Part shown: piece after piece, positions 7,598 to 15,652 of the stretch
How positions within the stretch are numbered: position 1 is the stretch's first letter
Layout of the letters: each line of letters begins with the position of its first letter
DNA from: Streptococcus pseudopneumoniae ATCC BAA-960 = CCUG 49455
GTDB lineage: Bacteria > Bacillota > Bacilli > Lactobacillales > Streptococcaceae
Length of the DNA stretch: 40,255 nt
Direction of reading: 5' to 3'
Assembly: GCF_002087075.1 (NCBI RefSeq)
Contig: NZ_MWSM01000001.1
Location: 59,634-99,888 of the forward strand
Program-made: the position numbers and the translations under genes
Notes under the pieces: model-generated
What the model was told of the DNA's origin: nothing
What the model saw: only the letters and a program-made list of their open reading frames with translations
The model's database searches: none

Positions 7598-8282
7598 TCT
7601 AAAAAATATCTGCAGAAGCTACCGTAACGGTGACCAAGAACTGCAGGTTCTCAAAAATATCAACCTAGAAGTGAATGAGGGTGAGTTTGTTGCCATTATG
7701 GGACCATCTGGTTCTGGTAAGTCTACTCTCATGAATACGATTGGCATGTTGGATACACCAAGTAGTGGAGAGTATTATCTTGAAGGTCAAGAAGTGGCTG
7801 GATTGGGTGAAAAACAACTAGCTAAGGTTCGCAACCAACAAATCGGTTTTGTCTTTCAGCAGTTCTTTCTTCTATCTAAACTCAATGCTCTGCAAAATGT
7901 AGAATTGCCCTTGATTTACGCAGGAGTTTCGGCTTCAAAACGTCGCAAGTTAGCTGAGGAATATCTAGATAAGGTTGAATTGACAGAACGTAGTCATCAT
8001 TTGCCTTCGGAATTATCTGGTGGTCAAAAGCAACGTGTGGCTATTGCGCGTGCCTTGGTAAACAATCCTTCTATTATCTTAGCAGACGAACCGACAGGAG
8101 CCTTGGATACCAAAACAGGAAATCAAATTATGCAACTATTGGTTGACTTGAACAAAGAAGGAAAAACCATTATCATGGTAACGCATGAGCCTGAAATAGC
8201 TGCTTATGCCAAACGTCAGATTGTCATTCGCGATGGAGTTATTTCATCTGATAGTGCTCAGTTAGAAAAGGAGGAAAACTAA
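7581..8282 (+). CDS. MacB-like efflux ATP-binding protein
   Basis: A 233-residue ABC ATPase with Walker A GPSGSGKST (about 41-49), Q-loop FVFQQFFLL, signature LSGGQKQRVAIARA, Walker B IILADEPTGALD and H-loop VTHEPEIA. Unlike Gram-negative MacB, where ATPase and permease are fused, here they are separate. The start overlaps the adaptor gene and the permease follows one base after the stop, so the three form one operon. It energises mechanotransmission by the permease rather than direct transport through it. Confidence 0.93.
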   Translation: MKQLISLKNICRSYRNGDQELQVLKNINLEVNEGEFVAIMGPSGSGKSTLMNTIGMLDTPSSGEYYLEGQEVAGLGEKQLAKVRNQQIGFVFQQFFLLSKLNALQNVELPLIYAGVSASKRRKLAEEYLDKVELTERSHHLPSELSGGQKQRVAIARALVNNPSIILADEPTGALDTKTGNQIMQLLVDLNKEGKTIIMVTHEPEIAAYAKRQIVIRDGVISSDSAQLEKEEN

Positions 8283-8283
8283 G

Positions 8284-9543
8284 ATGCAGAATCTGAAATT
8301 TGCCTTTTCATCTATTATGGCTCACAAGATGCGTTCTTTGCTTACCATGATTGGGATTATTATCGGTGTTTCATCGGTTGTTGTGATTATGGCTTTGGGA
8401 GATTCCCTATCTCGTCAAGTCAATAAAGATATGACCAAATCTCAGAAAAATATTAGCGTCTTCTTCTCTCCTAAAAAAAGTAAAGATGGGTCTTTTACTC
8501 AGAAACAATCAGCTTTTACGGTTTCTGGAAAAGAAGAGGAAGTTCCTGTTGAACCACCAAAACCGCAAGAATCTTGGGTCAAGGAGGCAGCCAAACTCAA
8601 GGGAGTGGATAATTACTATGTAACCAACTCAACGAACGCCATCTTGACTTATAAAGATAAAAAAGTTGAAAATGCCAATTTGACAGGTGGAAACAGAACT
8701 TACATGGACGCTGTTAAGAATGAAATTATTGCAGGTCGTAGTCTAAGAGAGCAAGATTTCAAAGAGTTTGCAAGTGTCATTTTGCTAGATGAGGAATTGT
8801 CCATTAGTTTATTTGGCTCTCCACAAGAGGCTATTAACAAGGTTGTAGAAGTCAATGATTTTAGTTACCGAGTCATTGGGGTTTATACTAGTCCAGAGGC
8901 TAAAAGGTCAAAAATATATGGGTTTGGTGGCTTGCCTATTACTACCAATATCTCCCTTGCTGCGAATTTTAATGTAGATGAAATAGCTAGTATTGTCTTT
9001 CGAGTGAATGATACCAGTTTAACTCCAACTCTGGGTCCAGAACTGGCACGAAAAATGACAGAACTTGCAGGCTTGCAACAGGGAGAATATCAGGTGGCAG
9101 ATGAGTCGCTTACATTTGCAGAAATTCAACAATCGTTTAGTTTTATGACGACGATTATCAGTTCCATCGCAGGGATTTCCCTCTTTGTTGGAGGAACTGG
9201 TGTTATGAACATCATGCTGGTTTCTGTTACAGAGCGTACCCGTGAGATTGGTCTCCGTAAGGCTTTGGGTGCAACGCGTGCCAATATTTTAATCCAGTTT
9301 TTGATTGAATCCATGATTTTGACCTTGTTAGGTGGCTTAATTGGCTTGACAATTGCAAGTGGTTTAACTGCCTTAGCAGGTTTGTTACTGCAAGGTTTGA
9401 TTACGGGTATAGAAGTTGGAGTATCAATCCCAGTTGCCCTATTTAGTCTTGCAGTTTCGGCTAGCGTGGGTATGATTTTTGGAGTCTTGCCAGCCAACAA
9501 GGCATCGAAACTTGATCCAATCGAAGCCCTTCGTTATGAATAA
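8284..9543 (+). CDS. MacB-like efflux permease
   Basis: 419 residues with MacB/FtsX topology: one N-terminal helix (about 17-38, with the motif RSLLTMIGIIIGVSSVV), an external domain of about 230 residues, then three C-terminal helices starting near 285, with the conserved GVMNIMLVSVTERTREIGLRKALGA stretch between helices 2 and 3 and a final ANKASKLDPIEALRYE. It completes the adaptor-ATPase-permease set and likely exports peptides or hydrophobic antibiotics. A terminator follows at once. Confidence 0.93.
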   Translation: MQNLKFAFSSIMAHKMRSLLTMIGIIIGVSSVVVIMALGDSLSRQVNKDMTKSQKNISVFFSPKKSKDGSFTQKQSAFTVSGKEEEVPVEPPKPQESWVKEAAKLKGVDNYYVTNSTNAILTYKDKKVENANLTGGNRTYMDAVKNEIIAGRSLREQDFKEFASVILLDEELSISLFGSPQEAINKVVEVNDFSYRVIGVYTSPEAKRSKIYGFGGLPITTNISLAANFNVDEIASIVFRVNDTSLTPTLGPELARKMTELAGLQQGEYQVADESLTFAEIQQSFSFMTTIISSIAGISLFVGGTGVMNIMLVSVTERTREIGLRKALGATRANILIQFLIESMILTLLGGLIGLTIASGLTALAGLLLQGLITGIEVGVSIPVALFSLAVSASVGMIFGVLPANKASKLDPIEALRYE

Positions 9544-9548
9544 GATCA

Positions 9549-9578
9549 ACAAGATGGACACTTGTCTATCTTGTTTTT
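9549..9578 (+). terminator. Terminator of the efflux operon
   Basis: ACAAGATGGACA (9549-9560) pairs with TGTCTATCTTGT (9563-9574) with one G-T pair, followed by a T run. Confidence 0.85.
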
Positions 9579-9612
9579 GTATGGATTTCCCTATCGAAAA
9601 TCCTTAAAAATG

Positions 9613-9621
9613 TGATATAAT
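9613..9621 (+). promoter_or_regulatory. metG promoter, extended -10
   Basis: TGATATAAT at 9613-9621 with no good -35 box at the right spacing; it relies on the extended -10 motif. I see no T-box or SAM-type riboswitch in the short leader. Confidence 0.7.
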
Positions 9622-9666
9622 GAAGTGTTAGAAAAACAGGTTTCATTTGCCTGGAAAGGAAAAATT

Positions 9667-11664
9667 ATGTCTGAAAAGAATTTTTATATTACAACGCCGA
9701 TTTACTATCCATCTGGGAAACTTCATATCGGATCTGCCTACACAACCATCGCATGTGATGTCCTAGCACGCTACAAACGCCTCATGGGCTACGATGTCTT
9801 TTATTTGACAGGTCTTGATGAACATGGTCAGAAAATCCAGCAGAAAGCTGAAGAAGCTGGAATCACCCCTCAAGCCTATGTTGATGGGATGGCAGTTGGA
9901 GTCAAAGAACTCTGGCAATTACTAGATATCTCATACGATAAATTCATCCGTACAACGGATGATTACCATGAAAAAGTTGTCGCACAAGTCTTTGAGCGCT
10001 TGCTTGCTCAAGATGACATCTATTTGGGTGAATACTCTGGTTGGTACTCCGTATCAGATGAGGAATTCTTTACAGAAAGTCAGCTTGCAGAAGTATTCCG
10101 TGATGAAGCTGGAAAGGTAACTGGTGGTATTGCTCCATCAGGTCACGAGGTTGAATGGGTATCTGAAGAATCATACTTCCTTCGCCTCAGCAAATACCAA
10201 GATCGTTTGGTCGAATTTTTCAAGTCCCATCCTGAATTTATCACTCCAGATGGTCGTCTGAATGAAATGCTGCGCAACTTCATCGAGCCAGGTTTAGAGG
10301 ATTTGGCAGTTTCTCGTACAACCTTTACATGGGGAGTGCCTGTCCCATCAAATCCTAAGCACGTTGTCTACGTTTGGATTGATGCCCTTCTTAACTATGC
10401 GACAGCTCTTGGCTACGGTCAAGATGAACATGGTAACTTTGACAAGTTCTGGAATGGAACAGTCTTCCACATGGTAGGAAAAGACATCCTTCGTTTCCAC
10501 TCAATCTACTGGCCAATCCTTCTTATGATGTTGGATATCAAATTGCCAGATCGTTTGATTGCCCATGGTTGGTTTGTCATGAAAGACGGCAAAATGTCTA
10601 AGTCTAAAGGAAATGTTGTCTATCCTGAAATGTTGGTAGAGCGTTATGGACTAGATCCACTTCGTTACTACCTTATGCGTAGCCTTCCAGTTGGTTCAGA
10701 TGGAACCTTTACTCCTGAAGACTATGTAGGCCGTATCAACTACGAATTGGCCAATGACCTTGGAAACCTCCTCAACCGTACGGTTTCTATGATTAACAAG
10801 TACTTTGATGGACAAATTCCTGCCTATGTAGAAGGGGTGACTGAATTTGACAATGCTCTTGCTCAAGTAGCTGCTAAATCAATTGCTGACTACCATACAC
10901 ACATGGAAGCAGTTGACTACCCACGTGCCCTTGAAGCAGTCTGGACTCTTATCTCTCGTACCAATAAATACATCGATGAGACCGCACCATGGGTCTTGGC
11001 TAAGGATGAAGCACTCCGCGATCAATTGGCAAGCGTTATGAGTCACTTGGCAGCTAGCCTTCGTGTCGTCGCTCACTTGATTGAGCCATTTATGATGGAA
11101 ACTAGTCGTGCAGTCTTGACTCAACTTGGTCTAGCAGAAGTTTCTAGCCTTGAGAACTTGAAATTGGCTGATTTCCCTGCAGGTGTGACTGTAGTTGCTA
11201 AGGGAACACCAATTTTCCCACGTCTGGATATGGAAGAAGAAATCGCCTATATCAAGGAACAAATGGAAGGCAACAAGCCAGCAGTCGAAAAAGAATGGAA
11301 TCCAGACGAAGTCGAACTCAAACTCAACAAGGATGAAATCAAGTTTGAAGACTTTGACAAGGTTGAAATCCGTGTCGCAGAAGTCAAAGAAGTGTCTAAA
11401 GTAGAAGGTTCAGATAAGTTGCTTCAATTCCGCTTGGATGCTGGTGATGGTCAAGATCGTCAAATCCTCTCAGGAATTGCCAAATACTATCCAAACGAAC
11501 AAGAATTGGTCGGCAAGAAAGTTCAAATCGTTGCTAACCTCAAACCTCGTAAGATGATGAAGAAATATGTCAGCCAAGGTATGATCCTCTCAGCTGAACA
11601 TGATGGAAAATTAACCCTTCTCACAGTTGATCCAGCTGTACCAAATGGAAGTGTGATTGGGTAA
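9667..11664 (+). CDS. metG: Methionyl-tRNA synthetase
   Basis: 665 residues. It charges tRNA-Met with methionine. The class I motifs are present: HIGH-type [13 protein letters not shown] near residue 16 and KMSKS in [10 protein letters not shown] near residue 310. A C-terminal tRNA-binding OB domain (about 560-665) contains [14 protein letters not shown] and ends VPNGSVIG, as in dimeric Firmicute MetRS. ATG 9667 is preceded by GGAAAGG and gives the expected [17 protein letters not shown] start; the longer reading from an upstream TTG is less likely. Codon usage is that of a highly expressed gene. Confidence 0.96.
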   Translation: MSEKNFYITTPIYYPSGKLHIGSAYTTIACDVLARYKRLMGYDVFYLTGLDEHGQKIQQKAEEAGITPQAYVDGMAVGVKELWQLLDISYDKFIRTTDDYHEKVVAQVFERLLAQDDIYLGEYSGWYSVSDEEFFTESQLAEVFRDEAGKVTGGIAPSGHEVEWVSEESYFLRLSKYQDRLVEFFKSHPEFITPDGRLNEMLRNFIEPGLEDLAVSRTTFTWGVPVPSNPKHVVYVWIDALLNYATALGYGQDEHGNFDKFWNGTVFHMVGKDILRFHSIYWPILLMMLDIKLPDRLIAHGWFVMKDGKMSKSKGNVVYPEMLVERYGLDPLRYYLMRSLPVGSDGTFTPEDYVGRINYELANDLGNLLNRTVSMINKYFDGQIPAYVEGVTEFDNALAQVAAKSIADYHTHMEAVDYPRALEAVWTLISRTNKYIDETAPWVLAKDEALRDQLASVMSHLAASLRVVAHLIEPFMMETSRAVLTQLGLAEVSSLENLKLADFPAGVTVVAKGTPIFPRLDMEEEIAYIKEQMEGNKPAVEKEWNPDEVELKLNKDEIKFEDFDKVEIRVAEVKEVSKVEGSDKLLQFRLDAGDGQDRQILSGIAKYYPNEQELVGKKVQIVANLKPRKMMKKYVSQGMILSAEHDGKLTLLTVDPAVPNGSVIG

Positions 11665-11670
11665 CAATAG

Positions 11671-11701
11671 ACAGGACTAGTTCATGCTAGTTCTGTTTTT
11701 G
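11671..11701 (+). terminator. metG terminator
   Basis: ACAGGACTAG (11671-11680), loop TTCATG, CTAGTTCTGT (11687-11696), then TTTT. Confidence 0.88.
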
Positions 11702-11704
11702 ATT

Positions 11705-11757
11705 TACACTCAATGAAAATCAAAGAGCAAACTAGGAAGCTAGCCGCAGGTTGCTCA
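11705..11757 (-). repeat. BOX element, boxC part left of the IS
   Basis: ACTCAATGAAAATCAAAGAG, the AAACTAGGAAGCTAGCCGCAGG core and TTGCTCA are the conserved boxC end of pneumococcal BOX elements. The element is cut at 11757 by an IS630-family insertion and resumes at 12848. Confidence 0.85.
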
Positions 11758-12847
11758 TACTGGACTAAAATCAAAAAACATCTTATAATAGTAGTTATGA
11801 AACTTACAAACGAAGAAACACAAAAAATTGAACAACTCCTAAGAGATTCATCGTACGCCAAATATCACAAACGTCTACAGATTATTTATTTTCGCTCAAA
11901 AGAAAAGAGTTATAAGGAAATCATGGATCTGCTAGATTGCAATAAAACAACTGTTTGGAGGAATTTGAAAAAATATAAGGAGTTTGGTTTAGAAGCGCTT
12001 CTTCAAGAGCCCCGTGGTGGACGTCATAGAGAATATATGACTTACGAAGAAGAACAAGTATTTCTAAAACGTCATATAGAAGCTGCTCAGGCTGGGGAAT
12101 TTGTAACTGTCAATCAGTTATTTGAAGCCTATCAAAAAGAGATTGGTCGCACTTCCACACGTGATGGTTTCTATTATCTCCTGAAACGACATGGTTGGCG
12201 AACGGTCACTCCTCGACCTGAGCATCCCAAGAAGGCAGACGCTCAGACAATTGAGACGTCTAAAAATAAAATCTACATTCGAGACCTTAAGTAAGCGCTT
12301 TAAAGAGGAGGGGACTTATAACAAAGTACGTTTGATGTACCAAGGTGAAGCTGGTTTCGGAAGAATCAGTAAGATGAGTTCTTGTTGGGCTCCTCAAGGA
12401 ATCCGACCTAGCATTCCTAGTCATTATATGCGAGAATATCGCTATTGTTATGGGGCAGTAGATGCTCAGACAGGAGATTCCTTTTTCCTCATTGCTGGAG
12501 GATGCAATACTGAGTGGACCAATGAATTTCTACGGCAAGTCTCACAAGCTTATCCAGATGACTATATTTTACTTGTCATGGATAATGCTATATGGCATAA
12601 ATCAAGTACCTTAGAGATTCCAAGTAATATTGAGTTGGCTTTTATCCCACCTTATACACCAGAAATGAACCCTATTGAACAAGTCTGGAAAGAAATTCGA
12701 AAACGAGGTTTTAAAAACAAGGTTTTCCAAACATTGGAAGCCGTCATTGATAAGCTTCAAGAAGTTATTCAAGGACTGGAAAAAAGCGTTTTAAAGTCCA
12801 CTGTCAGTAGACAATGAACAAGGTTGCTTTTTGAAAATGATTGAGTA
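11758..12847 (+). mobile_element. Degenerate IS630-family insertion sequence inside a BOX element
   Basis: About 1090 bp from TACTGGACTAAAATCAAAAA at the left to TTTTGAAAATGATTGAGTA at the right. The ends are imperfect inverted repeats: inverted, the right end reads TACTCAATCATTTTCAAAAA. Flanking BOX sequence continues on both sides, each flank having a TCA (11755-11757 and 12848-12850). The transposase inside is broken in several places. It differs from the transposase at 39963, so two distinct IS630-type elements occur in the window. Confidence 0.8.
11797..12817 (+). pseudogene. IS630-family transposase, frameshifted and with a mutated DDE site
   Basis: The first frame starts at ATG 11797 (MKLTNEETQK), eight bases after a TATAAT, and has a helix-turn-helix with NKTTVWRNLKKYKEFG. 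It ends at 12294. The catalytic part continues in the +1 frame to 12817. Removing one A from the A5 run at 12262-12266 joins them as ...TSKIKSTFETLSKRF. The DDE domain has VMDNAIWHKS (second Asp) and PYTPEMNPIEQVWKE (Glu), but the first acidic motif reads YQGEAGFG where the family has DE; a GAT to GGT change would explain it. The frame after the TGA at 12815 continues plausibly for eight codons, so that stop may also be new. The element should be unable to move by itself. Confidence 0.82.
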
Positions 12848-13083
12848 TCAAAACACAGTTTTGAGGTTGTAGATGAAACTGACGAAGTCAGCTCAAAACA
12901 CAGTTTTGAGGTTGTAGATGAAACTGACGAAGTCAGCTCAAAACACAGTTTTGAGGTTGTAGATGAAACTGACGAAGTCAGCTCAAAACACAGTTTTGAG
13001 GTTGTAGATGAAACTGACGAAGTCAGTCACATATATACCCTAAGGCGACGCTGACGTGGTTTGAAGAGATTTTCGAAGAGTAT
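12848..13083 (-). repeat. BOX element, four boxB units and boxA
   Basis: Four near-identical 45-bp boxB units start at 12848, 12893, 12938 and 12983 (each TCAAAACACAGTTTTGAGG...GACGAAGTCAGC), followed by boxA at 13027-13083 with AAGGCGACGCTGACGTGG and the TTCGAAGAGTAT end. With the boxC part at 11705 this is a C-B4-A element, so A-B-C reads on the minus strand. The span 12818-13095 holds no gene. BOX transcripts fold into stable stem-loops; this one ends just before the padR promoter. Confidence 0.92.
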
Positions 13084-13095
13084 CAACTATTATGC

Positions 13096-13124
13096 TTTAC
13101 AAACTAGTGTGGAAGTGGTATACT
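13096..13124 (+). promoter_or_regulatory. padR operon promoter
   Basis: TTTACA (13096-13101), 17-bp spacer, TATACT (13119-13124) with TGG extended -10 (13116-13118). The following CTATAGCTGAAGCTACTAG contains partial symmetry that could be an autoregulatory PadR site, but I cannot define it. Confidence 0.75.
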
Positions 13125-13175
13125 ATAGCTGAAGCTACTAGTAGGTATTACAAAATAGATTAGAAGGGAGAAGGG

Positions 13176-13496
13176 ATGAAAGAAACTCAGCTATTAAAAG
13201 GTGTTCTTGAAGGTTGTGTTTTGGATATGATTGGTCAAAAAGAGCGGTATGGTTATGAGTTGGTTCAGACTTTGCGAGAGGCTGGATTTGATACTATCGT
13301 TCCAGGAACTATTTATCCTTTGTTGCAAAAGTTAGAAAAAAATCAATGGATAAGAGGCGACATGCGCCCGTCGCCAGATGGTCCAGATCGGAAGTATTTT
13401 TCATTAATGAAAGAAGGAGAAGAGCGTGTCTCAGTCTTTTGGCAACAATGGGACGATTTGAGTCAAAAAGTAGAAGGGATTAAGAATGGGGGTTAA
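13176..13496 (+). CDS. PadR-family transcriptional regulator
   Basis: A 106-residue winged-helix protein of the short PadR type: LLKGVLEGCVLDMIG at the N-terminus, the recognition region YGYELVQTLREAGFDTIVPGTIYPLLQKLE, then the wing with GPDRKYFSLMKEGEE. Preceded by GAAGGGAGAAGGG. It is followed after three bases by a membrane protein with a HAAS-like N-terminal region; PadR-HAAS pairs are a known arrangement in which the membrane protein helps control PadR activity in envelope stress or drug response. It is likely autoregulatory. Confidence 0.92.
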   Translation: MKETQLLKGVLEGCVLDMIGQKERYGYELVQTLREAGFDTIVPGTIYPLLQKLEKNQWIRGDMRPSPDGPDRKYFSLMKEGEERVSVFWQQWDDLSQKVEGIKNGG

Positions 13497-13499
13497 ACC

Positions 13500-14315
13500 A
13501 TGAAGAAAATGAAGTATTACGAAGAAACAAGCGCTTTGCTACATGAGTTTTCTGAGGAGAATCAGCAGTATTTTGAGGAGTTGTGGGAAAGTTTTAATCT
13601 TGCTGGATTTCTCTATGATGAAGACTATCTCAGAGAGCAGATTTATTTGATGATGTTAGATTTTTCAGAAGCAGAACGAGATGGCATGAGTGCAGAGGAT
13701 TATTTAGGTAAGAATCCTAAAAAATTAATGAAAGAGATGCTCAAGGAAGCACCACGTAGTTCGGTCAAAGAGTCCTTTTTAACACCAATTCTTGTCCTGG
13801 CGGTATTACATTACTATCAACTACTAGGCGATTTTTCTAAAGGTCCTCTCTTAACAGTCAATTTGCTCACGTTTTTAGGGCAACTTCTTCTTTTTCTAGT
13901 TGGCTTTGGGCTTGTGGCTACAATCTTACGTTGGAGCTTAGTCCAAGATTCTTCTAAAATGAAAATTGGCACCTATATTGTCGTTGGGATTCTTGTTCTG
14001 CTAGTTGTTCTGGGATATGTAGGAATAGGAAGTTTTGTACAAGAAGGAGCCTTTTATCTTCCTGCTCCCTGGGACAGTTTCCTTGTCTTTACGCTTTCTC
14101 TAGTCATCAGTATTTGGAATTGGAAAGAAGCGGTCTTTCGTCCCTTTGTCAGTATGATTGTTGCCCATCTTGTGGTGGGTTCTCTGCTCCGTTATTATGA
14201 GTGGATGGGCATTTCAAATGTTTTCCTCACAAAGATTATTCCTTTAGCTGTCCTCTTTATTGGAATCTTTGTCTTGTTCCGTGGGTTTAAGAAGATAAAA
14301 TGGAGTGAAGTATAG
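13500..14315 (+). CDS. HAAS-like membrane protein paired with PadR
   Basis: 271 residues. The N-terminal ~95 residues are helical and acidic, and the pattern YFEELWESFNLAGFLYDEDYLREQIY...DGMSAEDYLGKNPKKLMKEML resembles the HTH-associated alpha-helical signalling (HAAS) domain of the DUF1129/DUF1700/DUF1048 group. Six or so hydrophobic helices follow (about residues 95-265), ending in a basic tail. The start lies three bases after the padR stop. It probably senses a membrane signal and modulates PadR; this is inferred from gene pairing. Ends at a terminator shared with the aldo/keto reductase promoter module. Confidence 0.75.
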   Translation: MKKMKYYEETSALLHEFSEENQQYFEELWESFNLAGFLYDEDYLREQIYLMMLDFSEAERDGMSAEDYLGKNPKKLMKEMLKEAPRSSVKESFLTPILVLAVLHYYQLLGDFSKGPLLTVNLLTFLGQLLLFLVGFGLVATILRWSLVQDSSKMKIGTYIVVGILVLLVVLGYVGIGSFVQEGAFYLPAPWDSFLVFTLSLVISIWNWKEAVFRPFVSMIVAHLVVGSLLRYYEWMGISNVFLTKIIPLAVLFIGIFVLFRGFKKIKWSEV

Positions 14316-14316
14316 T

Positions 14317-14343
14317 CAAAAAGCCGTTGCAAAGCGGTTTTTT
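14317..14343 (+). terminator. Terminator of the padR operon
   Basis: AAAAAGCCG and CGGTTTTTT form the stem (one G-U pair) around a TTGCAAAG loop; a bidirectional-looking intrinsic terminator. Confidence 0.8.
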
Positions 14344-14351
14344 GTTATAAT
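14343..14351 (+). promoter_or_regulatory. Aldo/keto reductase promoter, extended -10
   Basis: TGTTATAAT at 14343-14351, directly after the terminator T run; no clear -35 box. Confidence 0.7.
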
Positions 14352-14389
14352 GAAGGGAAGAATGTTAGAAATTAAAGGAGAAAAATTTG

Positions 14390-15316
14390 ATGAGATACAT
14401 AACTCTTGGTCAAGATGACAAAGAATTATCAGAAATTGTTCTCGGAATGATGAGAATAAAAGATAAGTCTGTAAAAGAAGTTGAAGAGCTTGTAGAAACA
14501 GCACTTTCTGTTGGAATCAATGCTTTTGACTTGGCTGATATTTATGGTCGTGGTCGTTGTGAAGAACTGTTAGGTCTTGTCCTAGAAAATCGTCCAGATT
14601 TAAGAGAAGAGATGTGGATTCAGTCCAAATGTGGCATTCGCATTGAAGAATTTACCTATTTTGATTTTTCTAAGGACTATATTATAAAATCAGTAGACGG
14701 TATTTTGCAAAGATTGAAGATTGATCATCTAGATAGCTTGCTTCTTCATCGACCAGATGCTTTGATGGAATCTGACCAAGTAGCAGAAGCCTTTGATCTC
14801 CTTTATAAACAAGGTAAAGTTCGAGATTTTGGAGTTTCTAATCAAAATCCTATGATGATGGAGTTGCTTAAAAAAGATGTCAAGCAGCCGTTAGCTGTTA
14901 ATCAGCTACAATTGAGTGCGGCTTTTACTCCAGGATTTGAATCAGCTTTTCATGTTAATATGGAAGATAGTCAAGCAGCTATGCGAGATGGCAGCATTTT
15001 TGAATATTGCAAATTACACGATGTGGTCATTCAAGCATGGTCTGTCTTACAATTCGGGTATTTTAAAGGGAATTTTGTTGGAAATGAGAAATTTCAAGCT
15101 TTAAATCAAGTACTTGATCGTTTAGCTATTAAATATGGAGTAACCTCTTCAACTATTGCCATTTCTTGGATATTGCGTTATCCAGCAAAAATGCAGGCAG
15201 TTGTAGGTACCACAAATCCTAAGCACTTGAGAGAAGTTAGCCAAGCGGCAAACTTTAGCTTAACAAGAAAAGAATGGTATGAAATTTATCTTGCTGCAGG
15301 GAATAATTTGCCGTAA
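14390..15316 (+). CDS. Aldo/keto reductase
   Basis: A 308-residue NAD(P)H-dependent oxidoreductase with a TIM-barrel. The catalytic tetrad is visible: Asp and Tyr in NAFDLADIYGRGRCEELLG (about residues 44-62), Lys in WIQSKCGI and His in SLLLHRPDAL. The second half has the cofactor loop with TSSTIAISWILRYPA and GTTNPKHL. It resembles the YdhF-type AKR group. The start is ATG 14390 with AAAGGAG (14374-14380); the TTG one codon earlier is less likely. It has its own promoter, is monocistronic, and the next transcription unit begins with a copy of the same control module. The substrate is unknown. Confidence 0.92.
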   Translation: MRYITLGQDDKELSEIVLGMMRIKDKSVKEVEELVETALSVGINAFDLADIYGRGRCEELLGLVLENRPDLREEMWIQSKCGIRIEEFTYFDFSKDYIIKSVDGILQRLKIDHLDSLLLHRPDALMESDQVAEAFDLLYKQGKVRDFGVSNQNPMMMELLKKDVKQPLAVNQLQLSAAFTPGFESAFHVNMEDSQAAMRDGSIFEYCKLHDVVIQAWSVLQFGYFKGNFVGNEKFQALNQVLDRLAIKYGVTSSTIAISWILRYPAKMQAVVGTTNPKHLREVSQAANFSLTRKEWYEIYLAAGNNLP

Positions 15317-15341
15317 GTAGAAGAAGATGTAAATAAATCAC

Positions 15342-15414
15342 AGTCAAAAAGCCGTTTTAAAGCGGTTTTTTTGTTATAATGAAGGGGAGAATTATTGACA
15401 TTAAAGGAGAAAAA
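15342..15414 (+). repeat. Terminator-promoter-RBS module, copy 2
   Basis: Copy of 14314-14386. It contains a terminator for the aldo/keto reductase gene (AAAAAGCCG / CGGTTTTTTT), TGTTATAAT at 15372-15380 and TTAAAGGAG before the next ATG. The main differences are the terminator loop, one T in the T run and four bases before the RBS. Confidence 0.85.
15372..15380 (+). promoter_or_regulatory. Promoter of the DUF2829-SDR-Nudix operon
   Basis: Extended -10 TGTTATAAT (15372-15380) in module copy 2; start codon 36 bases downstream. Confidence 0.7.
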
Positions 15415-15415
15415 C

Positions 15416-15652
15416 ATGACATTTGAAGAAATTCTACCTGGCTTAAAGGCTAAGAAAAAATATGTACGAACTGGTTGGGGAGGTGCTGAAAACTATGTCC
15501 AACTCTTTGATACCATCGAGCAAAATGGGCTTGCACTTGAAGTGACACCTTATTTCCTAATCAACGTGTCTGGAGAAGGAGAAGGTTTTTCCATGTGGAG
15601 CCCGACACCTTGTGATGTTTTGGCGACAGATTGGGTAGAAGTGCATGACTAG
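15416..15652 (+). CDS. DUF2829 (Thoeris anti-defence Tad2-like) small protein
   Basis: 78 residues, starting at ATG 15416 behind AAAGGAG. The sequence has the DUF2829 plan: an N-terminal helix MTFEEILPGLKAKKK, the core VRTGWGGAENYVQLF, PYFLINVSGEGEGFSMW, and the terminal SPTPCDVLATDWVEV matching the family's W-x-[PA]-[ST]-x-x-D-x-L-A-x-D-W signature. Phage Tad2 proteins of this family bind and sequester the cyclic ADP-ribose signal of Thoeris TIR proteins. No phage genes surround this copy: it heads an operon with an SDR, a Nudix hydrolase and a GNAT protein and looks chromosomal. Whether it binds a nucleotide signal is unknown. The stop overlaps the next gene by eight bases. Confidence 0.78.
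   Translation: MTFEEILPGLKAKKKYVRTGWGGAENYVQLFDTIEQNGLALEVTPYFLINVSGEGEGFSMWSPTPCDVLATDWVEVHD

Larger units (their letters stand above)
14314..14386 (+). repeat. Terminator-promoter-RBS module, copy 1
   Basis: This stretch and 15342-15414 are about 65 of 73 positions identical by eye. Each holds a terminator, an extended -10 promoter and a ribosome binding site in the same order, so one appears to be a duplicate of the other. Confidence 0.85.

Noticed and set aside
12262..12294. Programmed frameshift as the explanation for the split transposase at 11797-12817
   Set aside because: Programmed shifts are known in some IS families, but the loss of the catalytic Asp and the likely nonsense codon make simple decay more probable; left open only as a minor alternative.
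12848..13027. Evenly spaced 45-bp direct repeats resembling a CRISPR array
   Set aside because: The repeats are head-to-tail with no unique spacers and match boxB of BOX; no cas genes are nearby.
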